64,000 bases of DNA from Rebecca billardiae RCC1528 (lineage: Eukaryota; Haptophyta). Location: the NCBI GenBank assembly GCA_965240325.2, contig OZ251226.1, positions 124,001-188,000 of the forward strand. Reading direction: 5' to 3'. The notes beneath the pieces were generated by a model. That model searched no databases. It saw only the letters and a list, made by a program, of their open reading frames with translations, and was not told the DNA's origin. The position numbers and the translations under genes are program-made. Of this stretch, positions 45,612 to 56,294 are shown in pieces. The number at the start of each line of letters is the position of its first letter. Position 1 is the first letter of the stretch.

Positions 45612-46060
45612 GTCCTGACGAGCCTGATGAGGCCGGGGCTGATGGTCTGCTACTGTATACTACGGGCACGACTGACAGTCAGTGATGAGCAGTCCGCCGT
45701 GATGCGTATACTAGCTAGCAGCTACGACAGCCGAGCGCAGCAGAGTCTGACGAGCGGGCTGCATCGGCCTCGGACGGCGCGATCGTCACACTCACAGTCT
45801 GCACTGCTGGACTCTGGAGGTGCCGTTGCGCGCAGGCACCGTTGGCATCACGCAGCAGTGGCCGTGTCCGTGAGGTGCGCGTGCTCGCCGGCCAGGCCAC
45901 CGCGGCGTCCGTCCCGTGAGCGCGCGGCGCGCGTACAGTATGACATGAGAGCTCGCGCACGCGCAGGCGGCGAGTGGCTCTCTCCCACGGCCGCGCCCAG
46001 CACGCCCCCCGCCGCGTGCGCCTCCCCGCGCCCGCATCGGCGCGCCTCGTCGGCCGCCGC
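45612..46060. other. convergent 3' intergenic region
   Basis: 449 bp between the stop codons of the SLC12-type gene (+) and the Na/Ca exchanger (-). Mixed composition, no gene or long repeat seen. Confidence 0.5.
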
Positions 46061-49000
46061 TCAGCTGCTGCTGCTCTTGGTCGAGACGAGCCAGACAAAG
46101 GTGGCCCACAGCAGCGCGAGGAAGGCGGCGGAGGCGACAGCCGGCCGCCTGGGCCCGCCCAGCTCGGCGTCAAAGAGCCAGCGGCGCGTGGCGAGCAGCG
46201 CAAACGCGGAGAAGCTGATGGCTGTGTACATGGTCACGCTGCGGGCGGCGGCAGGGCGGCGGCGGCAAAGGGCGCGTGAGGCGCGGCGCGGGCGGCGCCA
46301 GACGCGTGGCCGGTCGGGCCGCGCGAGCGCGCTGCGGGACCGCGCACACCGCGCGCGCCGGCCACGCGGCGCGCGCGGCGCACGCTGCGCGCACCTGTAG
46401 GCCAGATCGCCCGCGGGCACGTAGAACGCGCCGGTGGGGTGCTCGAGCGCGAAGGTCGGGTAGCGCTCGAGCCACTCCGCGTTCGGGCCCACAAAGCGCC
46501 AGTAGAGGGAGCCTGGGCGCACGCGCCGTGCGCGAGCGAGGCCAGCCGCGCGGGGCAGGCGCATCAGAAGGGGCGCGCGCGTGCCCCAGCGCGCACCCAG
46601 CGCAGACGCACCACCCGACCCCGCCCTCCCCCCCAGCGCGCACCCAGCGCACACGCACCACCCGACCCCGCCCTCCCCCCCAGCGCGCGCGCGCGCACCG
46701 AGCAGCCACGGCAGCCCCAGCCCCAGGTACACGTTCACGCTGTTGCTCCCCGTGATGTTGCCGATCGACGCGTCGGCGTCCTCGTCCTCGACCGCCGCCT
46801 TGCGCGAGGCGAACGTGTCGGGCAGCGACGTGCCGAGCGCGACGAGGGTGATGCCGACCACGAGGTCGGGCAGGCCGATGCAGCAGCCGAGCAGGCCGGC
46901 CAGGTCGCCCACCAGCGCGGTGACCAGGCCGATCACGCCGAGCGACACCCCGAAGCACAGCTTGCCGTTCAGAATCGCCGTCGGCGGGATGGTCGCCGCG
47001 AGCAGCTTCCACGGCAGTGAGACGTAGTGCACCGCCCCGAGCCAGAAGGCGGGTGACGAGAGCCAGCCGAGCAGCCCGCGCGGCGGCCTGCGGCCCGAGG
47101 CGTCCTCGGAGGACCTCGGCGCGGTCCACGCGTCCAAGAACTGCTCGCGCCACGACGCCGTCGCGAACGCGTCGCGGTACCGCTGCAGCGTGAGCATGTT
47201 CATCAGCCGCCGCTGCCGGCGGTGCGAGTCGCCGTCGACGGTCACGGTCGTGACCGCCTCGGACGCCGCCTCGACCGTCGCCTCCTCGGGGTCGCTCGGC
47301 GTGTGCACGTCCTCGAACTCGACCTTGAGCCCCGGGTCGTACACGCGCACGACGAACGAGCGCGGCTCGTCGTGGTCCTTGGGCTTGAGCAGCGGCACGC
47401 TGATCTCCGCCTGCGACTGGCCGTGCGCGAACGTGAGCTTGCCCGACACGGCCGTGTAGTCCTCGCCCGCGCGCGCCGAGAGGTCGGCGCACTCGTAGGA
47501 GACGGTGAGCGGGCCCGAGAGGCCCTGGTGCCGGTCGAGGATGACCGTCGCGCTCGGCTGGCCGAGCTTCGCCTTCACGTGGTCCCGCGCCGCCGAGATC
47601 ACGCCGGGCATGTCGTCATCAATGATCGTGATCGAGGTGGTGCTGTAGGGGCCGATCGTGCAGTTGGGCGAGCGCGCCGCGTCCTGCCCGACCGCGTGCG
47701 CGTCGATGATCTGCACCTTGAAGCTCTCGTCGTCCTCCGCGACGTCGTCGTCGATGATCTCCACCTCGATCCACTTCGAGTCCTCCGCCTGCTTGAAGAC
47801 CAGCGTGCCCGAGCTGATGCCCACGAAGTCCTGCCCCGCCTTGGCCGTGCCGTCGACCGTGCGGTACGTGACGACCACCGACACCGGGCCCACGTTGTCG
47901 GCGAGCGCGGAGCGGTCGAGCTTCACGCTCATGCGCACCGTGCCCACCGACTCGAGCACCGCCACCTTGGGCGAGGCGAACGAGACCCCGATCGACCCCG
48001 CCTCCGAGATCGGCTGCAGCACCAGCGTGCGCCGCCGCATCGACGTCGAGATTGTCGAGCGCAGACGGCCAGACGAGCCTGGGGCGCGGCGCGCGCGGTG
48101 CGGCGCGGCGCGGCGCGGCGCGGGCCGCGAGCGCGGCGAGCGCGGCGGCGGAGGTGGGCAGGCAGCGCGTCGGCGCGCGCGCGCGCGGGCCTGGGCGCGC
48201 GCGCGCGCACCCGAGAGGTTGCGCGAGATGTGGTGCACCTTGCGTGAGACAAAGCCTGTGTTGCCCTTGCTCGAGATCGCCTGGTGCGTCGAGATGCGGT
48301 AGTACGCGCGCGAGCTGTGCCGCCGCTTGGCGGAGCGCGCGGTGCGAAGCGCGACCTGCTCCACCGTCTCGTCCGACACGTCCCCGAACTGCACCACCAG
48401 GTCGTCCCGCACGCGCTGCAGGTGCTCCTTGTTGATGTGCCGGCCCGTCTCCACGTCGGTCGAGCCGATCAGCTTGGCGTAAGAGGCGTGCACGCGCGAG
48501 ATCATGCCCACGTCGACGGCGTACGCGACGAGCACGAGCACCGGGCACAGCGCGAGCGTCACCGCGCCCTCCCAGATCTCGATCTGGTCCGGCGAGATCA
48601 CGCCGAGGATCAGCCCGACCCAGAGGTACGCAAAGACGGAGAAGAAGCCGGTCACAAACAGCACCGCCGGGTCGCTCACCTTGCGCGTCTGGCTCTTGGG
48701 GATGGCGACGATGCACACGGCGGTGATCACGAGCAGGTTGAACGCCGCCGAGCCCACGATCGTCGCCGAGCCCAGCTCGCCCGAGTAGAAGCGGCGCGAG
48801 ATCAGCTCGATGCACGCGAGAAGGATCTCGGGCGCGGACGAGCCGAGCGCCATCAGCGTGAGGTTGGCGACGGTGGGGTTCCACACCTGCGAGCGGATCG
48901 TGCGCGTGCGGCCGTACACGCTCACCTCGTGCTCCGTCTCCTGGCTCGTGATCTTCTCGATCGACACCATGAACACGTCGGCGAGGATCGCGATGCCGAC

Positions 49001-49126
49001 AAAGCAGTACAGCGAGAGCGCCAAGTACACGATGGAGCGCAGCCAGTGCGCGACGTCGCTCTCCCACTCGAAGAGGGGCAGGAAGGTGCCGTGCCCGCCC
49101 GGCTCGCAGATGCGCACCTCGCCCAT
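46061..49126 (-). CDS. Na+/Ca2+ exchanger (NCX/SLC8-like) with two Calx-beta domains, 863 aa
   Basis: Four exons on the minus strand: 49126-48211, 48078-46699, 46512-46395 and 46238-46061. Introns of 132, 186 and 156 nt all have GTGCGC donors. The first alpha repeat has NLTLMALGSSAPEILLACIE (~83-103). The second has ITLVALGTSLPDTFASRKAA and ADASIGNITGSNSVNVYLGL (~717-770). Between them a cytosolic loop carries two Calx-beta domains (~325-445 and ~450-560) with acidic Ca2+-binding ends IIDDDVAEDDESF and TIIDDDMPG. Splicing joins LPWLLG to SLYWRF and DLAYR/S to VTMYTAISFSAFALLATRRW, restoring the last helices. This is the animal plasma-membrane NCX layout: about 3 Na+ in for 1 Ca2+ out. The first loop segment after HISRNLSG is shorter than in animals. 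Confidence 0.92.
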   Translation of the reverse strand: MGEVRICEPGGHGTFLPLFEWESDVAHWLRSIVYLALSLYCFVGIAILADVFMVSIEKITSQETEHEVSVYGRTRTIRSQVWNPTVANLTLMALGSSAPEILLACIELISRRFYSGELGSATIVGSAAFNLLVITAVCIVAIPKSQTRKVSDPAVLFVTGFFSVFAYLWVGLILGVISPDQIEIWEGAVTLALCPVLVLVAYAVDVGMISRVHASYAKLIGSTDVETGRHINKEHLQRVRDDLVVQFGDVSDETVEQVALRTARSAKRRHSSRAYYRISTHQAISSKGNTGFVSRKVHHISRNLSGARARAQARARARRRAACPPPPPRSPRSRPAPRRAAPHRARRAPGSSGRLRSTISTSMRRRTLVLQPISEAGSIGVSFASPKVAVLESVGTVRMSVKLDRSALADNVGPVSVVVTYRTVDGTAKAGQDFVGISSGTLVFKQAEDSKWIEVEIIDDDVAEDDESFKVQIIDAHAVGQDAARSPNCTIGPYSTTSITIIDDDMPGVISAARDHVKAKLGQPSATVILDRHQGLSGPLTVSYECADLSARAGEDYTAVSGKLTFAHGQSQAEISVPLLKPKDHDEPRSFVVRVYDPGLKVEFEDVHTPSDPEEATVEAASEAVTTVTVDGDSHRRQRRLMNMLTLQRYRDAFATASWREQFLDAWTAPRSSEDASGRRPPRGLLGWLSSPAFWLGAVHYVSLPWKLLAATIPPTAILNGKLCFGVSLGVIGLVTALVGDLAGLLGCCIGLPDLVVGITLVALGTSLPDTFASRKAAVEDEDADASIGNITGSNSVNVYLGLGLPWLLGARARAGGEGGVGWCVCAGCALGGRAGSGGASALGARWGTRAPLLMRLPRAAGLARARRVRPGSLYWRFVGPNAEWLERYPTFALEHPTGAFYVPAGDLAYRCAQRAPRAPRGRRARCARSRSALARPDRPRVWRRPRRASRALCRRRPAAARSVTMYTAISFSAFALLATRRWLFDAELGGPRRPAVASAAFLALLWATFVWLVSTKSSSS
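46595..46690 (+). repeat. two direct copies of a ~50-bp sequence within an intron
   Basis: Adjacent, nearly identical copies containing ACGCACCACCCGACCCCGCC plus CTCCCCCCCAGCGCGCACCC inside the second NCX intron (46513-46698). They roughly double an intron that would otherwise be about as short as the others. Confidence 0.7.
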
Positions 49127-49464
49127 GGCGCGCCCGCGCCGCGCCTCGTCGGGGTGCCGACCCGCCCGAGCTCAGCAGCAGTCGCGGTCGAGCTGAGCTG
49201 CCATCGATGGGCGCCCGCCGGCAAAAAATGAGCTGCTGCCCTGCCCGCGCGGTTTTCGCCGAGCGCACGCAAGCTTGCGAGCGGGTTCAGGGCCTTGGCC
49301 CGTCGCCCGGGGTGGAGAGCTCTACAGCTCCGAGGCGAGCGCTTTCAGCTTTGTCCCGATCAGACAAGGGAGTGACTCCCTTCGGCTTGGATCAGACTTG
49401 AAGAAGTCCGGCTCGTCGTCATTTCTGGCTGCAACGGCTCAGGTCACTGTCTTCTTCACCACTC
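49127..49464. promoter_or_regulatory. divergent promoter region
   Basis: 338 bp between the NCX ATG (-) and the coiled-coil protein ATG (+). It includes the inverted repeat AGGGAGTGACTCCCTT (49367-49382), a perfect 8-bp palindrome. Both promoters should lie here. Confidence 0.35.
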
Positions 49465-50088
49465 ATGGCGGCACCGACGATCGGGGACGAGCAGCCGGCA
49501 GTTGCGGCGGGCGAGGAGGACGCCGAGGACAACGAGCTGGGGGCTGATCTCGAGCGCTCCGCCGCGCTCCGCAAGCAGGTGGACGCCGTGCTCGAGGCCG
49601 CCTCCATCCGCGTGGCGCCCACGAGCGTGCCATCCTCCGTCGAGAAGCGAGCGGACGCGCTCGCGCCCTCACTCCCGCCGACCACCTCGGTGGCGGCGCG
49701 CGAAGAGCAGGTGGCGGCGAGCGCGCGGCAGCGCGGGGCGCTCCTGCTGCAGGCGGATGAGCTTCGGCGCCAGCACGAGTCCATCGACCTCGCTTCGGCC
49801 TGCGGTCAGGCCTACGAGAGCAACTCCGCCGCGACCGCGCGCTCGCAGCGTGATGCGGACGACAGCGCCGAGCGCGCGCTACGCAAGATCGCGAGCCTGC
49901 AGGAGGACTTCAAGGAGAAGCTGCGTCGCGATGGCGTCGACATTGAGGCATCACTCGATGATCTCGGCCTGCAGCGAGGGAACGCCGACGCCGCGATCTC
50001 GCGGCTGGGCGGCAGTGCCAATCGGTACACCACAGTGATGCAGGGGGCGCGCCAGGCGTTCGAGGCTGAGCAGCAGGCAGCGCACTGA
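49465..50088 (+). CDS. coiled-coil protein of unknown function (207 aa)
   Basis: Single exon. An acidic N-terminus (GEEDAEDNELGADLERSA) is followed by heptad-rich segments (RSAALRKQVDAVLEAA; VAAREEQVAASARQRGALLL; ERALRKIASLQEDFKEKLRR). No transmembrane or catalytic motif is visible. It could be a structural, ciliary or vesicle-complex subunit, but I do not recognise the family. Codon use is normal for this genome, though GC is slightly lower than its neighbours. Confidence 0.65.
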   Translation: MAAPTIGDEQPAVAAGEEDAEDNELGADLERSAALRKQVDAVLEAASIRVAPTSVPSSVEKRADALAPSLPPTTSVAAREEQVAASARQRGALLLQADELRRQHESIDLASACGQAYESNSAATARSQRDADDSAERALRKIASLQEDFKEKLRRDGVDIEASLDDLGLQRGNADAAISRLGGSANRYTTVMQGARQAFEAEQQAAH

Positions 50089-50340
50089 GGCTTCGTCATC
50101 GCGTAAAAGGCTTACTGTGACATGATGATCTCGAAGCCGGCCTACTGCGACGCAGCGTCGTGCCTAGAGAGCTAGAGAGAGAGCAGAGAGACGCTGACGA
50201 TATTATAATATATATATGACCGCGTTCCGCGGTCCTTCCGTAGAACCAACGCAGTTAGGGGCCCGCGGTGCACCCTCCGTCGGCTGCTGTCTCAGTCGGA
50301 CATGTGTAACAGTTCGTTTGCCTCGGAGCTGCCACCGCCA
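50089..50340. other. AT-containing intergenic spacer
   Basis: 3' flank of the coiled-coil gene with GAGAGA and TATATA runs (50166-50217). No gene seen. Confidence 0.4.
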
Positions 50341-51445
50341 CAACTCAGTTACCGCCCACCGGGCCGGCGGGCCGAGGACTGTCGCCGGCGGGCCGCCGCG
50401 CGGGGAAGCGGCCGCCGCGGGGCGGCGCGCGCGCGCAGGCAGGGCGATAGGCGCCGCGCGGCGCGGGCCAGCGCGTGCGCGCGTGCGGGCGCACAGTCTG
50501 CTTGACGTGCTCGCGCGGCGCCATGCGCTCGACGACGGGCCGCTGGTCGCTCACTCAGCCGGCGCACCTCGTGCCGGCAGACGGAGCGAGAGCGCGCGCC
50601 GCGCAGTGCTGCCCCGGCCTGCGCTGCCGGCAGCCGCGCACCGAGACCGAGCGGAGCTCGGGGTGGAACGAGGCGAGCGGCGCGTCGCGCCTGCCGCCGC
50701 GCGTGCGCGCCTGCTCCACCGCGCCGCCGTGCTCGCCCGCCGCCTCCTCCGCCGCGTCGGCCTCGAAGACGGCTGCGGCGGCCCGAGCCAGCGGCACGGG
50801 CTGAGCCCGTGCGCGCTGGCGCCCGGCGCCGATCGCCTCGACGGCCGTCTACTCCACAGCTGGCTGCTCGAGCTGCTGCACGGGGCGTCGCGACGAGGGC
50901 GCCACGCGCGCCCAGCGCGTCCGTCTCCGCGTCGCGCAGCGCGTCGAGCTCGGCGCCGCGCTTCGCCAGCTCGGCGCCCAGCGCCTCCGCACTCGCAGTT
51001 GGCATGCGCGAGCGTGCTCAAGCTGCTCGCGTGTGCCGCGTGTGCACTGGGCGCGGCGGCGGGTGCGCTGTGCGCCGCCGACACGTCCGCAGCGCGCGCC
51101 GCGCTCGGCGCCGCGCTCGGCGCGCTGCACGCCGCGGGCGCGGGCGGGCGCGCGGCGGCGTGGGCACGAGGGCTGTCCGTGCTGTGCGCGGAGCTCGGCG
51201 CCGCCGGCGCGGGCGCGTGCCACGCGGCGCTGCTCGAGCTGCCGGCGGGTGCGCAGCTGCGCGCGCTCGGCGGGCTGCTCGGCACCGCGCTGAGCGCCGC
51301 GCGCCCGCCCGCCGGCGCCACGCCGGCCGGCGCGCTCTGGCGCCGTCGCGCTGTTCCGCGAGCACCTGCGCGGCGCCGCGCTGGCGGAGGCGCTGGCGCA
51401 CGGCGGCGGCGCGGACGACGAGGAGGATGAGGAGACGATGAAGAT
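50341..51445. other. GC-rich block with unresolved coding-like frames
   Basis: Very GC-rich like the genes, yet no single frame gives a convincing protein. On the minus strand there are fragments starting MPTASAEALGAELAKRGAEL (from 51005) and containing AAAAVFEADAAEEAA ... LASFHPELRSVSV (50797-50640), then DQRPVVERMAPREHVKQTV (50550-50490). They lie in different frames with plausible GTGCGC donors between them. On the plus strand there is an Ala/Leu-rich frame (VLKLLACAACALGAAAGALC, from about 51006). It may be a multi-exon minus-strand gene or a decayed pseudogene. Confidence 0.3.
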
Positions 51446-51479
51446 GAGCAGGGCGAGGGCGGCGGACCGTGGGCCGGCA

Positions 51480-52390
51480 CGCCACACGTCTACCGATGAT
51501 GCTCGGGCGCCGAACGAAGGCCAGCGCCAGAACGCATATGCCTGCGGGTTGAAGGCCAAAGCTCCTTTCGCCCGCTCGAAAGTGAAGGTTGTCTCGTTTG
51601 CTGTGTGCTGATTGGTGGTCTTCTTTCTATGGGTCGTAACCAAGCCGCTGCGTTTTTGTCAATAGCAAAGTTGGCATGGGCGAAGAGCAAACATCATAGT
51701 AAATGCGTGAGTGATTCTCGGTTTTCGAGTCTCTCCGCTCGCTGCGCGCTGATTGGTCGTTGTGCAGCTAACCCAAGGTTTTTAGTACACAGGTTGGTAG
51801 GAGTTGTGTTGTGTCGATATGGAATTGTGGACATAGAATGCTGAGCGTTTGACCAATCAACGTCTCGGAAAAAAGGACGAAACATGACTCACACGTGTGA
51901 GTACTCCCGATCTCCGGGAGATATGGCCATTTCCGCCCACTGGGGTCATTCAGGTGCAAAGTTGAGTAATTTGGCAGCGCGCAATAAAGGTTCGTCGTTA
52001 GTAAAGTTGAGCACTTGACGAAGACTTTTTGCCAGGAGCCCAGGACCTCCAGCGCACGCGCTGGGTCCTCGTCCTATTTGGCAATATGCTATGAAGATTT
52101 ACAACAAATCGCAGATTCGTTCACCCAGATATACTGACAAATGCACGTCCGTCCATCGACATATGCGAAATGGCCCGGGCGCGGCTATTTCGTCAATCGC
52201 GTCTTGCTAATGCAGAGCAATGGGCGAATGTACCCCTCGAAAAAGCGAAAACTCACCCTCCAACAGCCCTCAAAATCGTCCCCCGTCCCCTTTTCTTTGA
52301 TCAAAAGATCGGCTTTTTGACAACGTAGTGAGGGCCCCCGGCGGGGCTCCACGCTACGCGCTCCGCCCTGCACCGCGGGCCATTATATTG
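51480..52390. other. compositionally distinct island
   Basis: About 900 bp of near-balanced base composition between GC-rich coding-like DNA and AT-rich spacer. It has three TGATTGGT motifs (51609 +, 51750 +, and the complement ACCAATCA near 51851), a hairpin AGGACC..CAGCGC/GCGCTG..GGTCCT (52045-52072), and poly-T/poly-A runs. No protein of more than about 80 codons is convincing. Confidence 0.4.
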
Positions 52391-53621
52391 AATTTGATCA
52401 TCATCATGATGAGCAGCCGTTATTATTATTGCCTGCTACTTAAATAATATTATTCATTTATTGGCGTAATATATATATATGGCGTACGTTAACTCAGTTA
52501 GGTCTCCGCGGGACCGGGGGCACCGTGTCCGCGTGACGACCGTGGCACTGGCCCGCGATCCCGCGTGGCGGCGTGGGCCTCAGGTCGCGGACGGAGTCAC
52601 TACGACACTAGTCAGGTCGCCCAGTGGCAGTGCCAGGCTGCCTATGGCCGCAGTATGGGCCTCCCTGGGCCTGGGGGCGGGGCCTAACTGCTCCCGGTCC
52701 GGAAGTTCTACTGATGATGTGAGGACGACGAATCCCGGGAATCGCGAACGCCGCCACGCGGCCGTGCCCGACGGTCACGAAGCCCGTGGCAGTGGGCGTG
52801 GCGCTCGGTCTGAGAGTGAGACTGGCAGCCGTGGGGCCAGTGCCCAGTGGCAGTGCGCGCGCCGCGGCAGACGCCTGTCGGCCTGAGCGCCGACGGCGCG
52901 ATAAGTCAATCGACTCAATCGGCGACGATAAGTAATAACTAACTTTAATACTATTATAATATATATATATATATCATGAACGGACACGGTCCCGCTCAAG
53001 GCCGCGCTCAAGCTTTACGATCGCGGTGCAGGCTATGCTCTGCCACCAACGCCGACTTCGTGTCGACGATCGCGGGCACTGCCGCCCGGACGAACTCATC
53101 GACATCAGGAGACCCGCGTCGCGTCGAATCCTACCTGTGTCGGTAAATCATCATATATATAGACATATAGAATGGGTCCGAAGCAGTCGGCACTTCACTG
53201 CTCATCATGATCTGATGAGTCGGCCGGCTATGCAAATTGCAAGTCTCAGCTCGTGCTCGAGTCCGCCGGCGGCGGGCCGGAAACCGCGTCCGCGCGGCTG
53301 TGACGTGTGTACGCGTTACTACGTCCGGTACGTCACGTACGATTACGAATAAGCCTTATATGAGTGATGCCGCGTCGGACGATGCGCGGCCATGAATCAC
53401 TGCTACTCGCTCGTCACACTCACTCGGTCGGATGCGCGCGATAACAGTTAACACCGGACACTGACCGCGCCGCACTGGCGCACTTCCCTCGGAGTAGACC
53501 TGCAGCCGTATATATATCATACACCGTGCGGGCGATGATCTCATGATGATGATGCTGATGCCATCATCAATCAGTATCACAAAGTCACAATGCGGTGAGC
53601 GGGGGACGACGCGCCGCGGGA
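52391..53621. other. intergenic region
   Basis: Alternating AT-rich tracts (52440-52480, 52940-52975, 53140-53170) and GC-rich segments. No gene is supported; it is the 3' flank of the helicase gene. Confidence 0.4.
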
Positions 53622-56135
53622 TCACATGGCACCGCCGCCGAGCTGAGCCGCGGGCGAGGCGAGCAGCGCCGTGACCGCGTCGAGCAGCCCGCGCCCGCTC
53701 GACGAGAGCTCGAGCTCGGGCTGCGCGATCTTGGTCTTGAGCAGCTCGTCGAGGTGCAGCCGCGTGTCCAGGATCAGCTCCTCCACGCGCCGCGGCACGC
53801 GGAAGCGGATCCAGTGGTCGACCGTGAGCACGACCGTGTCGTCCGAGCCGCCGCCGCCGCCGCCGCCGCCGCCCTTCTTCTTGCCCGCGCCGCCGCGCGA
53901 GCGCGCGGTCACGCGCGCGCCGCCCTCCGAGCGCAGGTCGCCGCCGAAGAGGATGAGCGCGTACGGCGAGACGGGCGCGCAGTCGCGCACGTACACCGGG
54001 CCCGAGGTGCGCACCTTCTCCGCGTACACGAGGAAGCGCGAGCCGAACGACCCCACGCGCGCGTTCACGGACGACGGGTGCAGCTGCACGGGGACCGGCT
54101 CGGCGCTCGCGGCCTCGTGCACGACGAGCTTGGGCGGCGCGCCCGGCTTGGGCTTCGCCTTGCGCCCGTCGGCGTCGGCCACCATCGCGAGCTGCGGGTA
54201 GAGCGCCGCGCAGAGGAGCGACTTGAGCAGCTCGCCCGTCGCGCCGTCGAGGTCGTCGTCCGCGTCGTCGGCCGCGTCGGCACCGTCGACCGCTCTGCCC
54301 GCGCCCGCGCCCGCGCCGGGCTCGGCGGCGCGGCGCGCGCCGGGCGCGCCGCCGCGCAGCGCGGCGCGGCAGCCGTCCGAGCCCTTCTCGCGCCGGCCCA
54401 TCGCCTCGACCTCGCGCGAGCGCAGCCCGGGCCGCACGAAGCGCGCCTCGCTCAGCAGCTCGAGCAGCTGCCGCTTGAGCTGCGCGATCGACTGCAGCGT
54501 GCGCACGGACAGGAAGCTGTCGCGCGCGAGCGCAAAGCGCGCGGGCCCCGCGCGGTCGAACTGTGCGTACGCGCGCAGCACGGTGAGGTGGTCGGACTGC
54601 CCCGCGCTGAACGAGAGCTTCGCCGCGTCCGCCTCGGCGCGCTTCTCGTACGGCGAGAGGAAGGGCGAGCGCAGCGAGAGCGTCGCGGCGATCGTGAGCG
54701 CCGGGTCGGCCACGCCAAAGATGGAGCCGAGCAGCAGCAGCTTGCCGATGCGCACGTCCACGGGAAGGCGCGCGAGGTGGCAGCCGAGCGCGGTGAGGCG
54801 CTCGGCGGGCTGGGCGCACCCGCCGGGCTCGTCGCCGTCGTCGATCTCGAGCGCGTCGAGCTCGACGAGCTCGGCCACCGCGCGCGCCACCGCGTCCGCG
54901 GGCGGCGGCTCGAGCAGCCGCGCGCACACGTGCGCCGCCCTCATCGGGTAGCGCAGCGCCTTGATGGTTAGCACGAGCCGGTCGAGGGGCACTCGGCAGA
55001 TCTCAGGCAGCTGCTGCGCGGGCAGCGCGTGCGCGTGCGCGTGCGAGGTGAAGAGGTGGAACGCGACGCCGGGGCGCACGCGCCCCGCGCGGCCGCGCCG
55101 CTGCTTCGCGTTCGCGCGCGAGACGGGCACTTCATCCAGCGCCTCCATGCGGCGCGCGGGGTCGAAGCGAGTTTCTTTCATCCGGCCGCAGTCGATGACG
55201 ACGCCGACGTCGTCGATCGTGATGGCGGTCTCGGCGATGTTGGTCGCGAGCACGATCTTGCGCGCGCCGCTCGACGGCGGCGGCCGCTCGAAGACGCGGC
55301 GCTGCTCCTCCGGCGGCAGCGTCGAGTGCAGCGGCAGCAGCCACGAGCGCTGCGGCTCCGCGCCCATCCCCGGCCCTTCGAGCAGCAGCTCGTGCAGCGC
55401 TTGGATCTCCTTCAGCCCAGGCAGGAAGATGAGCACGGCCTCGCCGTCGCCAGGCGCGAGCGGCGGCGCCGCGCGCGTCGAGGCGGCCGGCTCCGCGGCC
55501 GCGGCGGCGCCGGCGGCGCGCGCGTGCGCCGGCGGCGCCGTCGGCTCCGCGCGCCGGCCCGCCGCGGCGGCAAGTTGCTCCAGGGACGCCATGGCCGCCT
55601 GCACCGGCTGCGCGCGCACCCAGTGCACCAACTGCGCGACCAGCTCGTAGTTGATCGCGCTCAGCTCGAGCGCGGCGAGCGCCTCGTGCGTGCGCCGGCC
55701 GTGCGCGGGGTACCGCGCGCCGAGCTCGGCGAGGCTGAGCTCCGCGTCCGGCCGAATGTCCGGCGGCGCGCCCGCGCCAGCCCAGAGCCGGGAGCCCAGG
55801 CCGCCGCCCGCGCGCTCGGCAGCCGGCAGCTCGGCGCGCCCCGCGGGCTGCGCGGGCGGGAGCGCGCCCGCGCCGCGCCCGCCGCCGCGCCCGCCGCCGC
55901 CGCCGCCGCCGCCTGCCGCGTCGCGCGCCCGCCCCGCGTCCGGCTTGCGCGCCCAGTCCGCGCGCGGCCGCACCCGGTGGCCCGTCAGCTCGAGCGCGTC
56001 CTCGAGGAAGAGGGAAGTTACCGGGAAAGTTCGCCCCGGGATCGAGATGACGGGGGCGGCCGCGGGGTGCGAGGGGGGCGGGGCGGGGGCGGGGCTCGCG
56101 GCAGCCACGCCGGCGCCACCCTTCTTCTTCCGCCC

Positions 56136-56166
<31 letters not shown>

Positions 56167-56220
56167 TCGCCGCCCTGCTGCGCGGCCCGCGGCGCGGGCT
56201 GCGCCGCCCCCGCGTGCGCC

Positions 56221-56294
<74 letters not shown>

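Noticed and set aside
46513-46698. Reading the Na/Ca exchanger through this segment without splicing
   Set aside because: The in-frame peptide is Gly/Arg/Cys junk with repeats, whereas removing a GTGCGC...AG intron joins LPWLLG to SLYWRF as in the family.
52185-52373. Short minus-strand frame in the composition island
   Set aside because: 62 codons with no recognisable motif; kept only as part of the island description.
53356-54927. Extra Arg-rich frames within the helicase gene
   Set aside because: These are out-of-frame readings of the helicase coding sequence, which carries all conserved motifs in its own frame.
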